Assembly (NCBI GenBank): GCA_016875215.1
Contig: VGRX01000013.1
Location: 1-36,529, forward strand
Direction of reading: 5' to 3'
Origin: Deltaproteobacteria bacterium
GTDB lineage: Bacteria > Myxococcota_A > UBA9042 > CAIXZC01
Length of the DNA: 36,529 bases
The notes under the pieces: model-generated
Told to the model about the DNA's origin: nothing
Database searches by the model: none
Seen by the model: only the letters and a program-made list of their open reading frames with translations
Part shown: piece after piece, positions 1-7,225 of the stretch
How positions within the stretch are numbered: position 1 is the stretch's first letter
Layout of the letters: every line of letters starts with the position of its first letter
Position numbers and translations under genes: made by a program

Positions 1-2481
1 TGCGACGACGGCAATCCCTGCACGGACGATTCCTGCGACCCGGCTTCGGGCTGCAAGTACGTCAGCAACACCGCGACGTGCTCGGACTCGGATGCGTGCA
101 CCGAGAAGGACGTCTGCGCCGGGGGAGTCTGCGCCGGCACTCCGCTCACCTGCAACGACGGCAACGCCTGCACCAATGACTCATGCTCCCCGGTGACCGG
201 GTGCGTGTTCGCCCACAATACTCTCCCCTGCGACGACAAGAACGCCTGCACCGCGGGGGATGCGTGCAAGGAAGGCAAGTGCGTCGGCGGTCCGGCTCTC
301 TCGTGCGACGACAAGAACGTCTGCACTTCGGACACGTGCGTTCCGGTCGTCGGATGCGTCAACGTCAACAACCTCAACCCGTGCGACAACGGCAACCTGT
401 GCGACGAAGGGGACTCCTGCAAGGACGGCAAATGCGTGGGCGGCAACATCAAGATCTGCCAGGATGGCAACTCCTGCACGACCGATTCCTGCAACCCGCT
501 CAAGGGGTGCATCTACACCGCGCTGGCGGATGGGACCTCCTGCGATGACGGGAATGCCTGTACCAGCGACGACAAGTGCGGCGGCGGCAAGTGCTCGGGT
601 GTGGGCAAGGTGTGCGATGACGGCAAGCTCTGCACGACCGACTCCTGCAACCCGCAGACGAACCAGTGCGTCTTTGAGTTCAACACGCTCCCCTGCGACG
701 ACAAGAACGCCTGCACCACCGGGGACGTCTGTGCTGCCGGAGTCTGCGGGACGACGGGCAAGCTCAACTGCGACGACGGGAATCCGTGCACCAACGACTC
801 CTGCGACCCGACGCTTGGGTGCCAGCACGTCCACAACACCCTGGTCTGCGACGACAAGAACGCGTGCACGACCGGGGACGTGTGCAAGGCCGGGGCTTGC
901 GTCGGCACGCCCAAGGTCTGCAACGACAACAACGTCTGCACCGACGACTCGTGCGATGCGGCAACGGGCAGCTGCATCTACGCTCCGAACAGCAGCCCTT
1001 GCAACGACGGGAACGTCTGCACCACGGATGACGTGTGTGCCGCCGGGAAATGCGGCGGAACGCCGGTGGCCTGCGACGACAAGAACTCGTGCACGCAGGA
1101 CGTCTGCATCTCTCCCGTGGGCTGCACGTACGTTGCCAAGCCGGAGGGCTCCGCCTGCGACGACGGAAGCAAGTGTACGAACCCGGATACGTGCAAGGCG
1201 GGGGCCTGCAGCGGGACGCCCGTGGTCTGCAACGACGGCAACGTCTGCACCGACGACTCCTGCGACCCGACGCTGGGTTGCGTGGCCGCGAACAATACGG
1301 CCCCATGCAACGACGGCTCTCTGTGCACCTCCGGCGACGTCTGTGCTGCCGGCAAATGCGGCGGCACGCCGGTGGTTTGCGACGACAAGAACCCCTGTAC
1401 GACGGACTCGTGCGCCCCGGCTGCCGGGTGCGGCTTCTCTCCCGCTCCCGACGGAACCAAGTGTGATGACGGCTCGGCCTGCACGGACGGAGATGTCTGC
1501 ACGGCCGGCAAGTGCGGCGGCACGGCCAAGGTCTGCAACGACAACAACGTCTGCACGAACGATACCTGCGACCCGACGATCGGGTGCCTCTACGCCAACA
1601 ACTCGAATCCGTGCTCCGACGGCAACGCCTGCACGGCCGGCGATGTCTGCGCCGGAGGCAAGTGCACCGGGACGCCCGTGACGTGCGATGACAAGAACCC
1701 CTGCACCAGCGACACCTGTGCTCCGGCCTCCGGCTGCGTGTACACCAACAACACGTCCCCGTGCGATGACGGCAACGTATGCACCGGCGGCGATGTCTGC
1801 TCCGGCGGCTCGTGCAAGGCGGGTACCGTGAACCTGTGCAACGGGTGCAACCCAACCGCCAAGCCAGGCTGCAACGGATGTGCCTGCGAGAAGTGCGTCT
1901 GCGCCATGGACCCGACCTGCTGCACCGTCAACTGGGATGCGGACTGTGTGAACCTCTGCAAGAACTCCTCGTGCCCGCAGACCTGCCAGATGAACGGATG
2001 CAACGTCCTCCCGCAGAAGGGATGTGGGGGGTGCGGCTGCGAGGCCTGCGTCTGCGCCCTCTTGCCCCAGTGCTGCACCGTCTCCTGGGATGCTGCCTGC
2101 GCCCAGGCATGCAAGAGCAACTGCGCTTCGGCATGCGGTGGTCCGGGAGGCGCCGGGTGTCAGACCATCTGGGGCGGAGGCGGCGGTTGCGGCGGTTGCC
2201 CGTGCGAGAAGGCGGTCTGTGCTGCCGACCCGTACTGCTGCAACTCCTCCTGGGACCAGCTCTGCGTCACCGAGTGCAAGAACTGGGCGATGGCGCATTG
2301 CTACAACACGGGCGGCCAGGGCTGCCGCACCCACAACCACAGCGGCTGCCACAACTGTCCCTGCCAGATCGCGGTCTGCCTCGCTTTGCCGGGCTGCTGC
2401 TTCGGCGGGGGCGGCAGCGGCGGCCAGTGGACCTCCCAGTGCGTCGCGGCCTGCGAGAAAGCCGGATACCTCTGCAAGTAG
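1..2481 (+). CDS. Giant Cys-rich CTDC-repeat surface protein, 5' end missing (paralogue 1)
   Basis: The reading frame is open from the first base, so the start lies outside the window; 826 residues are visible. Most of it is a tandem array of about 45-residue units alternating a CDDGNPCTDDSCDP..GC half with a DDGNACT.GDVC..GKC half, which resembles the Dictyostelium CTDC repeat (PF00526). The last 200 or so residues hold four modules of the form GC.C(E)..VC..DP.CC...WD..C; the fourth deviates, with a Gly-rich insert before its W. The gene is collinear with the second paralogue at a constant offset of 4,377 bases from the window start to at least base 760, so roughly 1.7 kb, including a lipoprotein signal, is probably missing upstream. 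I infer an extracellular disulfide-rich stalk carrying a C-terminal binding head; no enzyme signature is visible. Confidence 0.9.
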   Translation, partial: CDDGNPCTDDSCDPASGCKYVSNTATCSDSDACTEKDVCAGGVCAGTPLTCNDGNACTNDSCSPVTGCVFAHNTLPCDDKNACTAGDACKEGKCVGGPALSCDDKNVCTSDTCVPVVGCVNVNNLNPCDNGNLCDEGDSCKDGKCVGGNIKICQDGNSCTTDSCNPLKGCIYTALADGTSCDDGNACTSDDKCGGGKCSGVGKVCDDGKLCTTDSCNPQTNQCVFEFNTLPCDDKNACTTGDVCAAGVCGTTGKLNCDDGNPCTNDSCDPTLGCQHVHNTLVCDDKNACTTGDVCKAGACVGTPKVCNDNNVCTDDSCDAATGSCIYAPNSSPCNDGNVCTTDDVCAAGKCGGTPVACDDKNSCTQDVCISPVGCTYVAKPEGSACDDGSKCTNPDTCKAGACSGTPVVCNDGNVCTDDSCDPTLGCVAANNTAPCNDGSLCTSGDVCAAGKCGGTPVVCDDKNPCTTDSCAPAAGCGFSPAPDGTKCDDGSACTDGDVCTAGKCGGTAKVCNDNNVCTNDTCDPTIGCLYANNSNPCSDGNACTAGDVCAGGKCTGTPVTCDDKNPCTSDTCAPASGCVYTNNTSPCDDGNVCTGGDVCSGGSCKAGTVNLCNGCNPTAKPGCNGCACEKCVCAMDPTCCTVNWDADCVNLCKNSSCPQTCQMNGCNVLPQKGCGGCGCEACVCALLPQCCTVSWDAACAQACKSNCASACGGPGGAGCQTIWGGGGGCGGCPCEKAVCAADPYCCNSSWDQLCVTECKNWAMAHCYNTGGQGCRTHNHSGCHNCPCQIAVCLALPGCCFGGGGSGGQWTSQCVAACEKAGYLCK

Positions 2482-2554
2482 CCGCGCAGCCAGCGCCCTG
2501 CCGTCCACCCCAGAGCACCTTCGCTCGGAACTCCTGCCGAAGTCCGTCAGCGAA

Positions 2555-2583
2555 TTGACACACGCACACGTCTTCAGTATTAT
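2555..2583 (+). promoter_or_regulatory. Sigma-70-type promoter for the second Cys-rich lipoprotein
   Basis: TTGACA (2555-2560) and TATTAT (2578-2583) are separated by 17 bp, six of six and five of six matches to the -35 and -10 consensus. The site lies 60 bp upstream of the ATG at 2644, with a GGAGGAAGAG ribosome-binding site between. It implies that the second paralogue is transcribed separately from the first. Confidence 0.7.
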
Positions 2584-2643
2584 TCCGGTCCGAAGTCGAG
2601 GTTCTGTCATCAAGAATGCCTTCGTGGCGGGGAGGAAGAGAAG

Positions 2644-5055
2644 ATGAAGATTCTGCACCTGGTTGTCATGGGAACACTGCTGGCTGCGCTTTCGGCATGC
2701 AGCACGGGAACCGGCATCACTCCGACGACGGACGTGACCGGAGAGGATGGTACCATCGGCGATGCCGTCGATGGGAATGTCGAACCGGACGTACCGGTCA
2801 ACCCGGACGTGCCGGTCAACCCGGACGTGCCGGTCAACCCGGACGTCGAGGAGGATGTCCCGGTCCAGCCGTGCGGCTCTGACGCCGAGTGCGACGACGG
2901 GAATGCCTGTACCACCGACAAGTGCGACCCCAAGACGGGCTGCACGCACGAGAACAACACCGAGTCATGCGATGACGGCGACCAGTGCACGACGGAAGAC
3001 AAGTGCCTGGACGGTGCCTGTGTAGCGGGGACCGGGATCGACTGCGACGACCTCAACCCCTGCACCGACGACTCCTGCGATTCGGCAACCGGTTGCCTGC
3101 ATGCGAACAACGCCCTGAGCTGCGATGACGGCGATGCCTGTTCCGTGGGTGACGCGTGCCTGGACGGGCAGTGCGGCCCCGGGACCCAGATCGAATGCAA
3201 GGACGAGAACCCGTGCACGACCGATTCCTGCGACAAGGAAAAAGGGTGCGTATTGGAGAACAACACCGACCCGTGCGACGACGGCAATGGTTGCACCGAG
3301 AGCGACACCTGCGCGGATGGCGCCTGCGTCGGCAAGGTGACCCCGGATTGCCAGTGCATTGCGGACGAGGAGTGCAAGGAGTTCGAGGATGCCAATCTCT
3401 GCAACGGCACCCTCAAGTGCATCGACAAGCTGTGCCAGGTGGACGAGACGACCGTCGTGGTCTGCTCCACGGAAGGGCTGCCGCCCTGCACCATGGCCGA
3501 GTGCGTCCCGGAGACGGGCGAGTGCCTGCCGGTGAACGAACCTGACGAAACCCCGTGCGACGACGGCAACTTCTGCACCAGCGCCGACGCGTGTACGGCA
3601 GGCACCTGTGCGGGCACCGGGATCGTGTGTGACGACGGGAATTCCTGCAGCGACGACACCTGCGATCCTGCGACCGGCTGCCTGTTCATTGCCAACACCG
3701 ACGAGTGCGACGACCTCAGCGCGTGCACCAAGGACGACAAGTGCGTCGAGTTCGAATGCGTGGGAGCGGCGGTCGAGTGCGTGGACGAGAACCCCTGCAC
3801 CGACGACTCCTGTGATCCCGCTCTGGGCTGCGAGTTCCTCAACAACAGCAACGCCTGCACCGACGGCAACCTCTGCACCGACGGCGACGTCTGCGGCGAC
3901 GGGACCTGTGCCGGCGACGTCGTGATCTGTGACGACGGCAATCCGTGCACCGACGACTCGTGCGATCCGGCCGTCGGCTGCGTGTATACGCCCAACACGC
4001 TGGCCTGTGACGACCTCAACGCCTGCACGGAGAAAGACACGTGCAAGGATGGCGCCTGCATCGGAGAGTCGCTCTCCTGCGACGACAAGAACCCCTGCAC
4101 CGACGATTCCTGCGATCCGGCCACCGGCTGTGCGAACGTCAACAACGAATCCGGCTGCGACGACGGAGATGCCTGCACCGAGAAGGACGTCTGCAAAGAC
4201 GGCAAGTGCGCCGGCACCGCCCTGGTATGCGACGACGGCAACCCGTGCACCGATGACTCGTGTGACAAGGAGAAGGGCTGCCTGTTCGTCAACAACACCG
4301 GGGCCTGCAACGACGGCAACGCCTGCACCGAGAACGACGTCTGCAAGGACGGCGCTTGTGCGGGGTCGTCGATCACCTGTTCCGACTCCAACCCCTGCAC
4401 CGACGATTCCTGCGATCCGGCCAAGGGATGCGTGTTCACGAACAACGTTGCCACGTGCGACGATTCGGATGCCTGCACCGAGAAGGACGTCTGCAAGGAC
4501 GGCAAGTGCGTCGGCGCCGCCCTGACCTGCAACGACGGCAACCCCTGCACGGACGACAGTTGCGACAAGGCAACCGGCTGCGTCTTCCAGAAGAACACGG
4601 CAGCGTGCAACGACAACAACGCATGCACGAACGGCGATGCGTGCAAGGATGGCAAGTGCGAGCCTGGGGCTGCCCTGGTCTGCGACGACAAGAACGTCTG
4701 CACGTCGGACACGTGCGTGCCCGCAGTCGGGTGCGTCTTCGTCAACAACCTGAACCCGTGCGACAACGGCGACAAGTGCGACGAAGGGGATGCCTGCCTG
4801 GACGGCAAGTGCATCGGGGGCAACAAGAAGGTGTGCGAAGACAACAACCCGTGCACGACCGATTCCTGCGACCCGGCCACAGGCTGCGTCTTCAAGAGCC
4901 TGCCTGACGGAACCGTCTGCGACGACAACAACGCCTGCACGAACAAGGACGTGTGCACCGCAGGCAAATGCTCGGGGGTCGGCAAGATCTGCAACGACAA
5001 CAACCCATGCACGAACGACTCCTGCAACCCCGTCAACCAGAACTGCATCTTTTAG
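2644..5055 (+). CDS. Giant Cys-rich CTDC-repeat lipoprotein, N-terminal part, ended by in-frame TAG (paralogue 2)
   Basis: The ATG at 2644 follows a strong purine-rich ribosome-binding site. The product starts with a lipoprotein signal ending in LSAC (lipidated Cys19), then a short acidic linker containing three DVPVNP hexapeptides, then a long array of CTDC-type repeats (803 residues to the stop). Around residues 235-300 a non-repeat island (DETTVVVCS, CVPETGEC) is shared with the third paralogue, so it is a conserved element of the family. TAG at 5053-5055 interrupts the repeat array mid-unit and the same frame continues open for another 595 codons. At the collinear position the first paralogue has GAG (676-678). 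As it stands, this ORF would make a lipid-anchored stalk without the C-terminal modules. Confidence 0.88.
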   Translation: MKILHLVVMGTLLAALSACSTGTGITPTTDVTGEDGTIGDAVDGNVEPDVPVNPDVPVNPDVPVNPDVEEDVPVQPCGSDAECDDGNACTTDKCDPKTGCTHENNTESCDDGDQCTTEDKCLDGACVAGTGIDCDDLNPCTDDSCDSATGCLHANNALSCDDGDACSVGDACLDGQCGPGTQIECKDENPCTTDSCDKEKGCVLENNTDPCDDGNGCTESDTCADGACVGKVTPDCQCIADEECKEFEDANLCNGTLKCIDKLCQVDETTVVVCSTEGLPPCTMAECVPETGECLPVNEPDETPCDDGNFCTSADACTAGTCAGTGIVCDDGNSCSDDTCDPATGCLFIANTDECDDLSACTKDDKCVEFECVGAAVECVDENPCTDDSCDPALGCEFLNNSNACTDGNLCTDGDVCGDGTCAGDVVICDDGNPCTDDSCDPAVGCVYTPNTLACDDLNACTEKDTCKDGACIGESLSCDDKNPCTDDSCDPATGCANVNNESGCDDGDACTEKDVCKDGKCAGTALVCDDGNPCTDDSCDKEKGCLFVNNTGACNDGNACTENDVCKDGACAGSSITCSDSNPCTDDSCDPAKGCVFTNNVATCDDSDACTEKDVCKDGKCVGAALTCNDGNPCTDDSCDKATGCVFQKNTAACNDNNACTNGDACKDGKCEPGAALVCDDKNVCTSDTCVPAVGCVFVNNLNPCDNGDKCDEGDACLDGKCIGGNKKVCEDNNPCTTDSCDPATGCVFKSLPDGTVCDDNNACTNKDVCTAGKCSGVGKICNDNNPCTNDSCNPVNQNCIF
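2788..2841 (+). repeat. Three 18-bp tandem repeats encoding DVPVNP
   Basis: Three consecutive in-frame copies of an 18-bp unit encode Asp-Val-Pro-Val-Asn-Pro just after the lipidation site. Copies two and three are identical and the first differs by one base. The period keeps the frame, so copy-number change would only lengthen or shorten the linker between membrane anchor and stalk. Confidence 0.85.
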
Positions 5056-6840
5056 AACAACACGCTCGCTTGCGATGACAAGAACGCGTGCACGACGGGT
5101 GACGTCTGCACCAACGGGGCCTGCGTTCCCACGGGCAAGCTCGACTGCGACGACAAGAACCCGTGCACCAACGACGCCTGCGAACCGCTCAAGGGCTGCG
5201 TGTACGTCAACAACACCCTGGCCTGCAACGATTCCAACCTCTGCACGACCGGCGACGTTTGCAGTGCCGGCAAGTGCGTCGGCAAGCCGGTCGTCTGCAA
5301 TGACAACAACGTCTGCACCGACGACTCGTGCGACGCGAAGACCGGCCTGTGTGTCTACGCCCCCAACACCAGCCCCTGCAACGACGGCAACGTGTGCACG
5401 ACCGGCGACGTCTGCTCCGCCGGGAAGTGCGCCGGCAAACCGGTCGTCTGCGACGACAAGAACCCGTGTACGCAGGATTCCTGCGTCTCGCCGGCCGGAT
5501 GCGTGTACGTCAACCTGCCGAACGGGACCAAGTGCGACGACGGCAGCCTGTGCTCGAACAACGACCAGTGCCTGCTGGGCAAGTGCGTCGGGGCGGCGGT
5601 CAACTGCAACGACAACAACGTCTGCACCGACGACTCGTGCGACCCGAAGACCGGCTGCGTCTACAAGAACAACACGGCCCTGTGCAACGACTCGAACGCC
5701 TGCACCACCGGTGACGTGTGTGCGAACGGCAAATGCGCAGGCAAGCCGATCGTGTGCGACGACAAGAACTCGTGCACCAACGACTCGTGCAATCCGGCCA
5801 CCGGCTGCGTCTACCAGGCACTGCCGTGGGGTTCGAAGTGCGACGACGGGAGCGCTTGCACCACCGGTGACCAGTGCCTCTGGACGTTCTGCTTCGGCCA
5901 GTCGCTCAACTGCAACGACAACAACGTCTGTACCAACGACTCCTGCGACCCGAAGACCGGCTGCGTCTACACGAACAACACCAATGCCTGCGATGATGCC
6001 AATGCCTGCACGGGGGCGGACAAGTGTGCGGATGGAAAGTGCTCCGGCACCCCCATCAAGTGCGACGACCTCAATCCCTGCACGGACGACTCATGCGTAC
6101 CGGCAACCGGGTGCAAGTTCGTGAACAACACCGCACCGTGCGACGACGGCAACTCGTGCACGGTCGGCGATGCCTGCTCTGCCGGCACGTGCAAGGCGGG
6201 CACGACCAACCTGTGCACCGGCTGCTCGGCTCAGGAGAAGGGCGGATGCAACGGCTGTGCATGCGAGAAGTGCGTGTGCGCCATGGACCCGACGTGCTGC
6301 ACCGTAGCCTGGACCGCGGATTGCGTGGCGCTGTGCAAGAACGCCTCGTGCCCGCAGACCTGCCAGCTCAACGGCTGCAACACGCTCCCGCAGAAGGGGT
6401 GCGGCGGGTGCGCTTGCGAGAAGGCGGTATGTGCGGCGGACCCGTTCTGCTGCAACGTTGCATGGGACAACATCTGTGCGGGCGAGTGCAAGTCGATCGG
6501 CAACTCGGTGTGCGGCTCGCCGGGCGGGGCCGGATGTGCCACCTCGCTGGCCGGTGAGAAGGGGTGCGGCGGTTGTCCGTGCGAGAAGGCGGTCTGTGCA
6601 GTCGACTCGTTCTGCTGCACCACGGCGTGGGACGCGCTCTGCGTCAGCGAGTGCAAGAACTTTTGTGTGGCCCACTGCCACAAGTCGGGCGGGCAGGGTT
6701 GCCGCGTGCATGCCACCAAGGGGTGCGGCGGCTGTCCGTGCGAGAAGGAAGTCTGCGCCAACGACGCGGCCTGCTGCAACAGCCAGTGGGATGCGTTCTG
6801 CGTCGTGGCCTGCGCCAACCTCGGCTATCTCTGCAAGTAG
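5056..6840 (+). pseudogene. Severed C-terminal half of paralogue 2: CTDC repeats and four WD/CC modules
   Basis: This is the direct in-frame continuation of the 2644 gene after its TAG. All Cys spacings stay intact through the remaining CTDC repeats and four terminal modules (CC..AWTADC, CC..AWDNIC, CC..AWDALC, CC..QWDAFC), ending in YLCK then TAG, as in paralogue 1 (YLCK) and paralogue 3 (YICK). No ATG with a ribosome-binding site occurs at its beginning; the first start-like codon in frame is a GTG at 5200 inside a repeat, without a convincing Shine-Dalgarno. It is therefore unlikely to be an independent gene. It is either the dead half of a recently broken gene, a readthrough product, or evidence of a base-calling error at 5053. 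Read through, the protein would be 1,398 residues. Confidence 0.8.
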
Positions 6841-6852
6841 TATCCGGACCGG

Positions 6853-6884
6853 GCGGAGGGCGGTTTCAGCCGCCCTCCGCTCTT
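6853..6884 (+). terminator. Rho-independent terminator after paralogue 2
   Basis: A perfect 11-bp GC-rich stem (6853-6863 with 6870-6880, six-base loop TTTCAG) is followed by TCTT. It begins 12 bases after the TAG at 6838-6840. The T-run is short, but position and stem strength fit a terminator. That it sits at the end of the downstream half supports 2644-6840 having been one gene. Confidence 0.75.
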
Positions 6885-7004
6885 CCCCTGCACTTTCGCC
6901 CAGGTCATCCGCTTTCCTTGTCGTCCGGACGATTTGGGATTCCCAAATTCACCATCAACTCCAGCGCTACCCCGGCACACTGACCCCGGCAGACTGTTCC
7001 GGAC

Positions 7005-7088
7005 CACCAGATTGGTGCCAGATGCAAGGAGCGACCGAGCCGGCCAAATGAGGCGGGGCTCAAGCCCCGTCGCAGTGAGGCGGCGACG
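7005..7088. repeat. Cluster of short inverted repeats between paralogues 2 and 3
   Basis: Three hairpin-capable palindromes are visible: CACCA-GAT-TGGTG (7005-7017), a nine-pair GC-rich stem with a CA loop (7052-7071, centred on GGGGCT/AGCCCC), and CGTCGC paired with GCGACG (7068-7073 with 7083-7088). The octamer TGAGGCGG occurs twice (7049-7056 and 7076-7083). Function is unknown; they could be REP-like elements or part of a 5' regulatory region. The rest of the 385-bp gap holds only the terminator and the promoter described separately. Confidence 0.5.
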
Positions 7089-7142
7089 AAGCAACGCCGC
7101 AGGTGGCCCGAGATGGTGGTCCGGGGGATTTCGACATCGGCA

Positions 7143-7171
7143 TTGACAGGGGGGGGGCGGATCCGTATAGT
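7143..7171 (+). promoter_or_regulatory. Sigma-70-type promoter with a G9 spacer tract
   Basis: TTGACA (7143-7148) and TATAGT (7166-7171) lie 17 bp apart, 54 bp before the ATG of the third Cys-rich lipoprotein. The first nine spacer bases are all G (7149-7157). Such a homopolymer can slip, and one base gained or lost would move the spacer to 18 or 16 bp. Confidence 0.75.
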
Positions 7172-7225
7172 GCGCCCGCTCTCAGGCGGATTGACACCAG
7201 TGCCGACATGGCAAAGGAGGAGAAC

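Noticed and set aside
181-2949. Long minus-strand open frame (over 900 codons) opposite the first Cys-rich gene
   Set aside because: It is a shadow of the repetitive plus-strand codons, has low-complexity Ala/Val/Arg composition and no ribosome-binding site.
2610-5048. Minus-strand open frame of about 810 codons opposite paralogue 2
   Set aside because: It consists of Ser/Gln/His/Pro strings produced by the complement of the repeat codons; no start signal or family motif.
2644-6840. Genome-wide recoding of TAG or TGA as sense codons
   Set aside because: Both TAG and TGA end many other genes in this window at sensible places, so at most site-specific readthrough is possible.
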